Below are positions 39,533-49,100 of a stretch of DNA of 64,000 bases, one piece after another. Made by a program: the position numbers and the translations under genes. The notes beneath the pieces were generated by a model. That model saw only the letters and a list, made by a program, of their open reading frames with translations. It ran no database searches and was not told the origin of the DNA. The stretch spans positions 23,424,608 through 23,488,607 of the forward strand of contig NC_067289.1 of NCBI RefSeq assembly GCF_020740795.1, in the 5' to 3' direction. The stretch comes from Apus apus. Its lineage: Eukaryota > Chordata > Aves > Apodiformes > Apodidae. Within the stretch, counting starts at the first letter, position 1, and every line of letters begins with the position of its first letter.

Positions 39533-39550
39533 AACCTCTCCTGCAAACCG

Positions 39551-41188
39551 GTAAGTACAACCTTTCTGGATCCTTTTGTTTCCGCCTAGGGTCAAAGACA
39601 CCCCCCCCTCCCAAAAAGAGCTATAATAATCCTCGTTATTTTTCTTTTCTTTTTTTTTAATTACAGCCCTTGCAGAAGAGAAAGAACTTAAGTGGCTAAT
39701 ATTTTGCAAAGGAGACAGAGAGACTGATACTGCGATATAGCTCTGATTTCTCTCCCTTCTTCCCAATTAGATGCTGGTTTTAATTGCAGAGGGTATTTCT
39801 CTTCTCATGCTTTCAACCATCTCCTCTTTCCCACAGGGGAGGGTTTCATTTGCAAGTTGATCCTAAGGATTTCTGTTCCTCTGGCATTTCTCTCCCCTAA
39901 ATGCGTCTTTCTGCTCTTAAGTTTGTGGATGGGGGGCAAAATTTTCTAGTTCTTGCACGAGGAAGGCAGAAAGGACCTTTTCTATGGAAAGATTAAGACT
40001 AAAAAGCAACGATCGCTCCGACTAATTCTAATGGGCATTTCAGAGATTCAAGGAAGGCTGCATCACCACCGTTATTATTACCATCCCTAGCTCTTCTCTG
40101 TGCCCATAGATTTAAAATATCTGGTGAAAGGAAGGGTGAAACCATATGTTGAAGGAGCTGCATCTCATTAGTACAGTATTATTTTCATCTGATTGGAGAA
40201 GAATGGTGTCTTCATTCGGAAGCGTATATAGTAGGATAGATAATTTATCGGCTGGTAAGTGTCAAGGTATTTTTTTTTTTCTTGCACTTTCAGCTTTCTA
40301 ACCAGGTCTCCTGCTTGGTCCTGGGGGTGCAAAATACCCTAATCCAAGGCAGGCTGAGCGTTTCAATCCTAGGTGCCTCTTCAGCTGTCACTTCCTTTTA
40401 GATCTGATCGCATGGGCATGTGCTTTAGAAAGATTAATTATCTCTAAATGCTTTAATCAGCTAAAATTACTAATATGTGGTATGTATTTATCTGATAATA
40501 TACCAGTTGCATTAATTCATCGGTGTGTTTGAAAGGGGGAGATTTTATTTTAAATCAGGGTTGTTAACCATTTACTATGTTCAAGCTGCTGTGGGGGTTT
40601 CTGAAGGGAACCGTTTTGCAGGGACATCAGCAAACCTTGCACATTCCTTTGAACTTGGGTATGGAATATATTGAGCTGGGAGGGAGAGAGATCCAAGGAC
40701 TGAGATTCAATAACTTTGGGAGTTTGCATGTATGAAGGATGTAGTGCGACACTGGAGAAATCTACCACTGGTATTTCCCCCCATAGTCCAAGCAGGCTCA
40801 GATGGCTACAAAGCTGAAATTGCAAACAAGTACAAAATACTTGTAGTTCTAAACATGGGTCCTACAGTGGAAACCACGTAAAGATGCAACACGTTCAGCC
40901 TGTGTGCTCATGTCACTGTGTGGTCTGCATGTGCTGTCCTCTTTATAGGTGGCATTTACCAAATGGGGGGAAGAGGAGGCTGGTATCGCGTGATTAAACC
41001 TTCTAACATCTCCCAAGTATAAACCAGGGCAGGGCTCGCCCATCCGACACCCCTAGAGTTGGTTGTGAACATCAGTCCAACAGCTGCTGAACTTTCCAGG
41101 AGCCTAACAAGTCTAGCAGGTAGGGGCTTAGCAAAAGGAGTGGGGCAGGACAGAAGTACTGAAATCTGCATTTTTCTTCCTGTTGCAG
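39551..41188 (+). other. SLITRK3: SLITRK3 intron 1 (in the 5' UTR)
   Basis: It starts GTAAGT at 39551 and ends with a pyrimidine-rich tract and TTGCAG at 41183-41188, both close to vertebrate consensus. The interior is AT-rich with no repeat I recognise. A second donor-like GTAAGT lies at 40255, which could serve an alternative noncoding exon. The exon then resumes at 41189, leaving 21 nt of 5' UTR before the chosen ATG. Boundaries are inferred from splice motifs and family gene structure, not from transcripts. Confidence 0.65.
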
Positions 41189-41209
41189 TTTTGTAAACAT
41201 CAACAAATG

Positions 41210-44017
41210 ATGAAACCTTCCACGGCAGAGACACTTCATAAAGGAAGGATGTTGTGGATAATTCTTCTAAGCACAATTGCTCTAGCATGGACTACACCCA
41301 TTCCCTTAATAGAGGACTCGGAGGAACTTGATGAGCCCTGCTTTGATCCATGTTACTGTGAAGTGAAGGAGAGCCTTTTCCATATACATTGTGACAACAA
41401 GGGATTTATAAATATTAGTCAGATAACAGAGTCGTGGTCGAGACCTTTTAAACTTTATCTGCAGAGGAATTCCATGAGGAAATTGTACACCAACAGTTTT
41501 CTTCACTTGAACAATGCTGTGTCTATTAACCTTGGGAACAATGCACTGCAGGACATTCAGACAGGGGCTTTTAACGGGCTCCGAGTTCTGAAGAGGTTGT
41601 ATTTGCACGAAAACAAATTGGACATTTTCAGAAACGACACTTTCCTGGGCTTGGAAAGTCTGGAATATCTGCAGGCAGATTACAATGTCATTAAACGGAT
41701 TGAAAGTGGGGCATTTCGAAACCTAAGTAAATTGAGGGTCCTTATCCTAAATGACAATCTTATCCCCATGCTTCCCACCAACTTATTTAAGTCTGTGTCC
41801 TTAACCCACTTGGACTTGCGCGGGAACCGGCTCAAAGTCCTTTCGTACCGCGGGATGTTGGACCATATTGGCAGGAGCCTGATGGAGATCCAGCTGGAGG
41901 AGAACCCGTGGAACTGTACGTGTGAGATCGTGCAGCTGAAGAGCTGGCTGGAGCGCATCCCCTACACCGCCTTGGTGGGGGACATCACCTGCGAGACCCC
42001 CTTCCACTTCCACGGGAAGGACCTGCGGGAAATCAAAAGAAGTAAGCTCTGCCCCATGCTGTCTGACTCCGAGGTGGAAGCCAGTTTGGGCATCCCTCAG
42101 CTGTCGTCCAGCAAGGAGAACGCATGGCCTACAAAGCCTTCCTCCATGCTGTCCTCCTTCCATTTCACCGCCTCCTCTGTTGAGTACAAAACATCCAACA
42201 AGCAGCCCAAACCCACCAAGCAGCCCAGGGCGCCCCGGCCTCCCCCCACATCCCGGGGCCTGTACCCGGGGCCGAACCAACCGCCCGTGGCTGCCTACCA
42301 GACCCGGCCCCCCATCCCCATCATCTGCCCTACCGGGTGCTCTTGCAGTTTGCACATCAACGACCTGGGCCTGACGGTCAACTGCAAGGAGCGAGGGTTT
42401 CACAACATCTCTGAGCTCCTGCCCAGGCCCTTGAATGCCAAGAAGCTGTATCTGAGCGGGAATTTGATCCAGAAAATCTACCGCTCCGATTTCTGGAATT
42501 TTTCCTCTTTGGATCTCTTACACCTGGGGAACAACCGGATCTCCTACGTGCAGGACGGAGCTTTCATCAACCTGCCCAATCTCAAGAGCCTCTACCTGAA
42601 CGGCAACGACATCGAGCGGCTCACGCCGGGCATGTTCCGGGGCCTGCAGAGTTTGCATTACCTGTACTTCGAGTACAACCTGATCAGGGAAATCCAGCCG
42701 GCAGCCTTCAGCCTCATGCCCAACCTGAAGCTGCTCTTCCTCAACGACAACCTGCTCCGCACCCTGCCCACCGACGCCTTCGCCGGCACCTCCCTGGCCC
42801 GCCTCAACCTGCGCAACAACCACTTCTTGGCGCTGCCGGTGGCCGGGGTGCTGGAGCACCTTCACGCCATCGTCCAGATCGACCTGAAGCTCAACCCTTG
42901 GGACTGCACCTGCGAGCTGGTGCCGCTCAAGCAGTGGCTGGAGGCCCTCAGCTCGGTCAGCGTGGTGGGCGAGGTGCTGTGTGCCAGCCCCGAGCGCTTG
43001 GCCCGCAGAGACCTCCGCTCCCTGGAGCTGGCGGCCCTCTGCCCCGCCGCCCTCCGCCCTCCCGCCGCCGCCTCGCCGCCCGCCGCCCCGCCGCCCCCCG
43101 CCGCCACCGGCCCCGCCGCCTACGAGCTCCCGCCGTCGCCCGCCGTCCCGCTCTCCGTCCTCATCCTCAGCCTCCTGGTTCTTTTCTTCTCCGCCGTCCT
43201 GGTGGCCGCCGGGCTGTTCGCTTTCGTGCTGCGCCGGCGGCGGAGGAAGCTGCCGTTCCGCGGGCCGCGGGGAGAGGCGGTCGAGCTGGGGGGGGTCCCG
43301 CTGCGCTGCCCGCGGCTCTGCGAGGAAGGGGGCGGCGAGGGGGGCGGCGGGGGAGCCGGGGGCGAGCGCTCCCCGGAGAAGGCACCTCCGGCGGGCCACG
43401 TCTACGACTACATCCCGCACCCGGTGACCCAGATGTGCAACAACCCCATCTACAAGCCGCGGGAGGAGGAGGAGGAGGCGGCGGGCAGCGGCGGGGGGGA
43501 GGCGGCCGAGCTGCTGCGGGGCCCCGGCGATCGCTTCGCAGCGGCCGCCGCCGCGCAGGAGCCGGGCAGCAACTACCGCACCTTGCTGGAGAAGGAGCAG
43601 GAGTGGAGCCTGGCCGTCTCCAGCTCGCAGCTCAACACCATCGTGGCCGTCCACCCCCAGCACCCCGCGGGCGGAGGGCTGGCGGCGGGGGCCGGCGTGC
43701 TCGGGGTCGGGGGGGCGGCGGCGGCGGCGGGAGGTGCCCCCCGGGACCGCGACCGCCCCCCGCCCTGCGCCGTGGGCTTCGTGGACTGCCTGTACGGCAC
43801 CGTGCCCAAGTTGAAGGAACTGCACGTCCACCCCCCTGGCATGCAATACCCGGACCTCCAGCAGGACGCCAGGCTGAAAGAAACCCTTCTCTTCGCGGCC
43901 GGCAAGGGCTTCTCAGACCACCAAACCCCCACAAGCGAATACCTCGAGTTAAGGGCCAAACTCCAAACCAAGCCGGATTACCTCGAAGTCCTGGAGAAGA
44001 CCACGTACCGGTTCTGA
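41210..44017 (+). CDS. SLITRK3: SLITRK3, SLIT and NTRK-like family member 3 (complete coding sequence, 935 aa)
   Basis: This gene encodes a single-pass synaptic adhesion protein. Family members sit on neurons, bind presynaptic receptor phosphatases such as PTPRD, and in mammals SLITRK3 promotes inhibitory synapse formation (known for the family). Seen here: a hydrophobic signal peptide at about residues 14-28; an N-terminal LRR cap (Cys44, 48, 50, 61); a first LRR array closed by an NPWNCTC cap (about 232-281); a Pro/Lys/Ser-rich linker; a second LRR array (cap Cys373, 377, 379) closed by NPWDCTC (about 562-611); a Pro/Ala-rich stalk; a membrane helix at about 648-674 followed by an Arg-rich stop; and a cytoplasmic tail with Tyr732, 734, 748 and a C-terminal Trk-like YLEVL (Tyr924), ending YRF. 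Two ATGs lie in tandem at 41207 and 41210; I chose the second because mammalian SLITRK3 begins MKPS. The protein is about 40 residues shorter than human (977 aa, recalled), mostly in the low-complexity tail. The recalled human sequence matches SLITRK3 along its length far better than SLITRK1 or SLITRK5. The entire CDS is in one exon, as usual for the family. Confidence 0.98.
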   Translation: MKPSTAETLHKGRMLWIILLSTIALAWTTPIPLIEDSEELDEPCFDPCYCEVKESLFHIHCDNKGFINISQITESWSRPFKLYLQRNSMRKLYTNSFLHLNNAVSINLGNNALQDIQTGAFNGLRVLKRLYLHENKLDIFRNDTFLGLESLEYLQADYNVIKRIESGAFRNLSKLRVLILNDNLIPMLPTNLFKSVSLTHLDLRGNRLKVLSYRGMLDHIGRSLMEIQLEENPWNCTCEIVQLKSWLERIPYTALVGDITCETPFHFHGKDLREIKRSKLCPMLSDSEVEASLGIPQLSSSKENAWPTKPSSMLSSFHFTASSVEYKTSNKQPKPTKQPRAPRPPPTSRGLYPGPNQPPVAAYQTRPPIPIICPTGCSCSLHINDLGLTVNCKERGFHNISELLPRPLNAKKLYLSGNLIQKIYRSDFWNFSSLDLLHLGNNRISYVQDGAFINLPNLKSLYLNGNDIERLTPGMFRGLQSLHYLYFEYNLIREIQPAAFSLMPNLKLLFLNDNLLRTLPTDAFAGTSLARLNLRNNHFLALPVAGVLEHLHAIVQIDLKLNPWDCTCELVPLKQWLEALSSVSVVGEVLCASPERLARRDLRSLELAALCPAALRPPAAASPPAAPPPPAATGPAAYELPPSPAVPLSVLILSLLVLFFSAVLVAAGLFAFVLRRRRRKLPFRGPRGEAVELGGVPLRCPRLCEEGGGEGGGGGAGGERSPEKAPPAGHVYDYIPHPVTQMCNNPIYKPREEEEEAAGSGGGEAAELLRGPGDRFAAAAAAQEPGSNYRTLLEKEQEWSLAVSSSQLNTIVAVHPQHPAGGGLAAGAGVLGVGGAAAAAGGAPRDRDRPPPCAVGFVDCLYGTVPKLKELHVHPPGMQYPDLQQDARLKETLLFAAGKGFSDHQTPTSEYLELRAKLQTKPDYLEVLEKTTYRF

Positions 44018-44224
44018 CCGCCGCCCCGCCGCCCGCCCCGGCCCCGCCGCCCGCGAGCAGAGGATGCAGCTGTGTGCTCTCCCCGCCAGATGTGCGCTGC
44101 GGGGAAGGGCCGCTCTCAGACCAGTGATCGATGAAGTGCCTTCGCAGACTTTTGCCAGCAGATGTTAATCAATCATTATTTTTTATACCGAAACTGAGAC
44201 TTTGACTGTGCCATGTCTAAGGTA

Positions 44225-44254
44225 TATTATTATTCTTATTATTATTATTATTAT
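44225..44254 (+). repeat. (TTA)n microsatellite in the 3' UTR
   Basis: About ten TTA units with one C interruption, 208 nt after the stop codon. Confidence 0.9.
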
Positions 44255-44458
44255 CGGGGGTCTTTGCATTGATCCTGATTAAGTAAGTTCTATGTGTGTC
44301 TTTTTTTTTGTTTGTTTGTTTCCTTTTCGTATTTATTTTCCATTTCTGTTGCAGTAAACTTCCTTTATATTTTCCCTTGGAGGGGAGGGGAGGGAAGGTG
44401 GCATTTCGTGGCTTGCTTTCTTCTTGCCCATCACGGCACAGATTCTGTACATTTATTT

Positions 44459-44484
44459 AAAAAAATAATAATAATAATAATAAT
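44459..44484 (+). repeat. (AAT)n microsatellite in the 3' UTR
   Basis: An A run followed by about seven AAT units. Complementary to the TTA array about 230 nt upstream, so the transcript could pair with itself. Confidence 0.9.
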
Positions 44485-44827
44485 GCAAAGAAGCAAACGA
44501 GCGCAGTTTGCTGCATGCCTGGAAACTGCAAGAGGGAAGGGAGAGGAGGGTCTTGCTCGAATGTCTCACTCTTGTCTCTCTCCCTCCCTCGCACGCACAC
44601 TCGCCCTCACCGCCACCCCTGCTGCCAGCCCGGCCCCTCCGCGGCCAGTGGGACCCTGCTCCCGCCTTGCGCGGGGGCGGGAGCTGCGCGGAATCCCGTG
44701 GGCTGAGGGAAGCCACCCAGAGCCCAGCAGCCCAAAAGATGTCACCACGTGGCGCACACACCTAGGGGATGCTCAGTGACACTTCATCATGATGCCATGG
44801 TTCTTTGGAGGACATCCGCACTTTCCC

Positions 44828-44833
44828 AATAAA
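44828..44833 (+). terminator. Alternative poly(A) signal AATAAA
   Basis: A consensus hexamer 811 nt after the SLITRK3 stop codon. It would give a shorter 3' UTR that keeps the TTA and AAT repeats but loses the CA and AT repeats. Which site is used cannot be told from sequence. Confidence 0.35.
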
Positions 44834-44949
44834 AGCCACATGCAAATACACAGAAAAGGGAGGAGGAAAACAACAACAAAAACTACTGGGCACCTATCAC
44901 TAACAGCTTTGTAGGAAGCACTTTTAACGTTTTCTCTCATACATACCTA

Positions 44950-44972
44950 CACGCACACGCACACACACACAC
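44950..44972 (+). repeat. Short (CA)n in the 3' UTR
   Basis: About eleven CA/CG dinucleotides between the two poly(A) signals. Confidence 0.85.
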
Positions 44973-45078
44973 CAAGGTTCAACAATGTGCATATATTTAT
45001 TCTGTAATTTCAAGTGAATATAAATTGTAAAGGTAATGTTTAATCATTGTACAGTGATGCGTCTGGTATAGCTTTCCT

Positions 45079-45084
45079 AATAAA
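45079..45084 (+). terminator. Poly(A) signal AATAAA (probable distal SLITRK3 site)
   Basis: A consensus hexamer within AT-rich sequence about 1.06 kb past the stop codon. It is followed by an A run and a long (AT)n tract rather than an obvious GU-rich element, so cleavage efficiency is uncertain. Confidence 0.5.
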
Positions 45085-45103
45085 ACGTTTTGAAAAAAAA
45101 TGC

Positions 45104-45147
45104 ATATATATATATATATATATATAAAGACCATATATATATATATA
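45104..45147 (+). repeat. Two (AT)n arrays around a short spacer
   Basis: AT dinucleotides at 45104-45126 and 45132-45147, split by AAGACC. They lie just after the distal poly(A) signal and could form a hairpin. Confidence 0.93.
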
Positions 45148-45660
45148 GGAATACGAAGCTTGAACCTGAAACTGAAGCTTCCTCCTACTGAGATTTGCTT
45201 CCCCCCCCTTAACCTTGAGAGCTATTTTACTAATAACAGTTCAATGCACTGTGATGTTTAACAGAGAAAAACCCTGTACAGCTTCTCTTGCCAAGATACC
45301 ACCCAGGACTTTCACAAATCCGGTTTACAATCTGCGTTCCCACGTCGCACTGACCTTTGGGGCAGTTCCCGGTGTATTTCAGAAACGGGCTGCAAAATTA
45401 AGACCACGTCCCGGGGTGGCGGTTCCTGCAGGAGCCTTTGCTGGGGACGGCTCTGGTGCTCGCAGCAACTGCGAAGTGAGCAGTGGAAGGAGGAAATTAA
45501 AGAGCAGTTCCATTTTGGGAAAGGGTGAAGCGAGCTGGAAAAGGGATCCCGAGGGTTCCGCTCACCCGGCCTTCCCCCTGCTGCCCCGCGTGCCCGTCTG
45601 CTCCCCGCTGGCACTGGGGCGTGACCAAAGACGATCGGATTGCCCTTCCCGGGGAGGTCC

Positions 45661-45765
45661 CGGCTGGTATCTTGTCCCGGTTGGTATCTTGTCCCCGCCG
45701 GTACCGTGTCCCCGCCGGTACCGTGTCCCCGCCGGTACCGTGTCCCCGCCGCCTCTTGTCCCCGG
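45661..45765 (+). repeat. 17-bp GC-rich minisatellite, about 5-6 copies
   Basis: Unit GGTACCGTGTCCCCGCC. The central three copies are nearly identical; outer copies read GGTATCTTGTCCC and drift. Open reading frames over it are repeat-encoded. Confidence 0.93.
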
Positions 45766-45795
45766 GCCGCGCCGGCAGCGCGAGGCTCCGCTTGC

Positions 45796-45810
45796 CCGCC
45801 AGGTGGCGCT
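45796..45810 (+). promoter_or_regulatory. CTCF-like binding site
   Basis: CCGCCAGGTGGCGCT fits the vertebrate CTCF core at 14 of 15 positions (G instead of A at position 3), and its 3' neighbour GCAG also fits. It sits about 0.7 kb beyond the SLITRK3 poly(A) signal, between two minisatellites. A chromatin-boundary role is inferred. Confidence 0.6.
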
Positions 45811-45861
45811 GCAGCCCCAGCGCTGGCGGTGGGAGCGCGGGGAGGCCGGGCCCGGGCTGAT

Positions 45862-45907
45862 CCCATCCCGGCCCCATCCCGGCCCCATCCCGGCCTCATC
45901 CCGGCCT
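45862..45907 (+). repeat. 12-bp minisatellite CCCATCCCGGCC, about 4 copies
   Basis: Four units in tandem, the last with a C-to-T-type change (CTCATCCCGGCC), followed by two copies of a related GGACCCGCTCCC word. Confidence 0.92.
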
Positions 45908-46149
45908 GGACCCGCTCCCGGACCCGCTCCCAGCCCCCGCCCGCCCTGCTGAATGTATCCCCCGGGCGCCTTATACCGGGGCAGGCGGGTCGGCGAAGGG
46001 GAGAGCCCGTAGCCAGGCGCTGTGTCTCCCAGGCGCTTCCCTAAAGACTTTGAAATTCAGAGTTTTATACAGAAATATTGAATATGTCTATACATGCGAT
46101 TTGTCTTAACAGAACAGCAGTAACGGGAATTGATCCAGCTGAACTGGGA

Positions 46150-46199
46150 GCTGGGTTAGGCGATCTTTCAGGTCCCCTCCAACCCGAACCATTCTGTGA
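46150..46199 (+). mobile_element. Very short CR1 3' remnant
   Basis: Matches only the CR1 end: 'gggttaggcgatctttcagg' and 'tcccctccaacccgaaccat' followed by one ATTCTGTG-type octamer. It is the only CR1 trace I see close to the SLITRK3 gene. Confidence 0.75.
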
Positions 46200-49100
46200 A
46201 TCGTGGTTGTTCTTCCCCGCTGTGTCACAAAGGTGTCCCCAGGGCAACTCTTCTGGTTGTTTTTCGGGGTCTAAGGGTCCCTGTCTCCTGTGTGGAGCAG
46301 GGCAGGGGTGGCCGGAGCACACGCCCGGCGCGGTGTCACCTCAGACCCAGCAAACCCTTCCTTCCTCTTGGGCAACGACTTGATTCCAGCCAGCACAAGG
46401 TGTGGAGACAAACCCATAAATGCTTGTTTTCACCCCAAGCGTTGCTCTTCATAGCTTCAACGAGTATGTTTATGCAGGTTTTGGGGTTTTTTTGGTCACT
46501 CTGTTGTGGAGAGGCATCTGGGTGTGACAGCAGTAATCTCCTGAGCCTTGGTAGTAGCTGTGTGTGTGTTTTGAGATGGAGGGACAGCTCCAAATCAGCT
46601 CCGTAACATTGGTAAAAAAATATTATGCATTTGGAATTCCCAGAGTCCTCTGTTGAGTTGGTAATGTTTGTTACTACTGCCTTCAGCTCTAATCTGTCGC
46701 GATTTGTTCATTTGATTTTTATTTCTCCAAATGGATAGCAGAAGAGCATGCACGTGTTGAAAGTAATAAACATCAAAGTGCAAAGGCCAGATCCTTCTTG
46801 TGATCATCATAATAATTACATTGATAAGGCGACGTGCAAGTAACTGCGTGGAGCTGTGTACATCAGGTTAAAGTACAACCCCTAGTGAGAGTGGTGCTGT
46901 ATACATTTGGCAATGTCATCAAACCCCCAAGTGTTCATACTTGTATCCAAATATAGTAAAGCCAGTTGCAAATGCTGTTTATATTTTAATTAAACTGCAG
47001 AAAGGCAAGAGAATTCCAACATAACTATAGGTAGTAACCTCACCCGCGAATGGTGGGGAAATCTATTTATTCAGTGGAAATAAATTTGTTCAATGAGAAT
47101 GGAAAACTTTTTTTTTGTATTAAAAGAGATAATTTTTGGCTTACGTTGAGTTATTTTTCTTTACTTGTGTAGGAAACTTCCTTGTGTACTGGAATCATTT
47201 GGGGATGATTCACTCTGGAAGTGGTGACAGTATTTAGCTGTGATATCTGATGTGTGTTATGATGATTTCTGTTTTGCTATTTCATTGTGCTGAGCTGAGG
47301 CTGAGTGGGTGGCAGCATTACTTTCCACTGCAGGAAACAAAAGTGGATCCATCATCTCTCATCTGTGACGGGCAACTCTTCTCATGCTTCAATCTGGGTT
47401 ACTCCTAATTAATAGGGAGTATTAATGATAATTATATCATTATCAGCAGTATTATTGGTAGCATTAATGATCTTGGGAAGGAATCCAATAAAGTCAAATG
47501 ATCTGCATTTATATTAGAGCTGTTTGATGGGATACTAATTTAAATAAATAGATATATTTTTAGCTTATTTCCTTATTGTACAAGTATCTGGTATCAGCTC
47601 CAGCAGTTCAGCCTGTGGCCGTGCCCAGAACCTGGCAGTAAATCTTTCATCATGTGGGGTTTTTTTATTAACTCATGGACTATATTCAAAATTCTTCCAA
47701 CAGGTTGGAAAAGAAAAAGAAGTCCAGGTAAGTCCCAGTTGTAGCTGGTAATGACTGCAGACAGGAAATCAGCAAGATTAATAATAATGGTGCTTAATTA
47801 TTGGTGCTCTTTCCTATTTCCTGGATACTGTCATTGGTGTTACCACCATATTCTGCCTGGGTTAAAGGATTTGTTTGAGACTTGGAAATTGCTTCATGGA
47901 TCTCTTGACCCTGCCAATAGTGAGAGAAAGATGTTAATTTTGGTGGTATGAATGATAATCTGAATTCTGGAAAGGAATCCCTCTCTGAACGTGTTGCCTC
48001 TGGTTAGAAGAATATTTCAGACAGGTCATTCGTGTTGAGGTTCAGTGGCCGTGACCTAAGCTGTGGTAACTCAGGGTTTTGTCAGAGACCTTTCCAGACA
48101 AAACCACGTTTGATCATGTGGTTGCAGCTGATCTGGTTTTAAGCTAGAAGTGGGCAGATATGGTCAACATGTTTTCCTGGCCTAAACTTGTTCAGCAACA
48201 GGACAGAAAGATCTCTAGAAAAGGTCAACGTGCAACACTCTGCATTTCTGGAGCACTAAGGTGCAAGCAGTAGCTCATGAGTGCTGTGCCCCTTCTGCCT
48301 TGGTCAAGTACCCACTTCACATGAACTTGACACAAATAAGACACGATAAATTGGCATTAGGTATAGCAGACATGTTCAGGTGAAAACAGTGTGCAGAATT
48401 TGGCAGGAAGTTTGGAAGTTCTTTGCTTATCTACATTACTCAACCAAAGAATACGACTTCTGGCCATGCTCCAGTCACTTAGGTGTGAACTCGTTCCAGA
48501 GTTGTTCTTCTTCCAAAGGCATTTGCTTTTACAAGGTGGATTTATGTATGCTTGGAAATCAGGCTGCTGTGCATTGCATATTCCTAGTGTCTCAGTTTTC
48601 CAAGGCTTGCTTCTAAATCTGACTTCCTTGTAACTGAGTTTCACAGCGAATTTATGTGTGGCTTATACAGTGCAACCCAGTTGTTTCCATGGGAGAAATG
48701 TAGACTAAATTCACCTGATAAGTAGTTTCACAACTTCTTCATACTAACAGCTCTTTGTACAAAAATATGCTATTTTTAAGACTTTGTAATGCTGATGTGA
48801 GTGGAAATACATATTTTTTGGCACTTCTTGAAAAAAAATTCTGGTTTGTTCTGGCAAAGGTAGCTAGGCTCCAATTTGAAGCCTCTTTGATTTAGTGGAA
48901 AAAGTGGAATGTGCTTGGAACAAACCCTCGTGTGGGGATGGTTTGGAAGCCTAATTCTGCTCCCTCGAAGCCCATGATTAAATACCACGTTGCTGCTCAG
49001 TTTTAATCAACAAACTCAAATGAAGAGCAAAGTCTGATCTCAGAAAATTACAACATATTAAGTGGATTCAAGTCTTTTGAGACAAGTGCTCCAAGTGATT

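Larger units (their letters stand above)
39170..39550 (+). other. SLITRK3: Probable 5' noncoding exon of SLITRK3 (3' boundary defined, start approximate)
   Basis: SLITRK genes typically have a noncoding 5' exon ahead of a single coding exon (family knowledge). The sequence ends at a strong donor, CCG|GTAAGTAC, with the GT at 39551. Joined to the acceptor at 41188/41189 it gives a short leader before the start. The exon contains two long T tracts (39340-39353 and 39357-39383), a purine-rich GA stretch (about 39410-39452) and a two-codon uORF near its end. The transcription start cannot be placed by eye; the 39170 boundary is a guess inside the CpG island. Transcript evidence would fix both ends. 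Confidence 0.55.
44018..45105 (+). other. SLITRK3: SLITRK3 3' UTR
   Basis: This follows the TGA at 44015-44017. It begins very GC-rich, then becomes AT-rich with TTA, AAT and CA microsatellites. An AATAAA at 44828 could be used as an early site; a second at 45079 precedes the (AT)n tract and is taken as the distal end. Length of about 1.1 kb is plausible for the family. The 3' end is inferred from signals only. Confidence 0.6.
45148..46149. other. GC-rich island downstream of SLITRK3
   Basis: CpG-rich from about 45.4 to 46.03 kb, then abruptly AT-rich. It holds two minisatellites and a CTCF-like site. The 245-codon forward frame depends on minisatellite sequence and shows no known domain. 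A TTATAC word at about 45971 could be TATA-like, so an unannotated promoter is possible but unsupported. Confidence 0.55.

Noticed and set aside
41183..41209. Extension of SLITRK3 upstream to a TTG codon at 41183
   Set aside because: The TTG overlaps the splice acceptor TTGCAG; a normal ATG pair follows at 41207 and 41210, and the mammalian protein begins MKPS.
42518..43846. 442-codon antisense frame opposite SLITRK3
   Set aside because: A shadow of GC-saturated third positions in the sense gene; the protein is Arg/Gly/Gln/Val-rich without a family.
42898..44127. 409-codon second forward frame over SLITRK3
   Set aside because: Another GC-bias shadow, Arg/Pro/Gly-rich, overlapping a confident CDS.
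45215..45952. 245-codon forward frame downstream of SLITRK3
   Set aside because: Much of it translates the 17-bp and 12-bp minisatellites.
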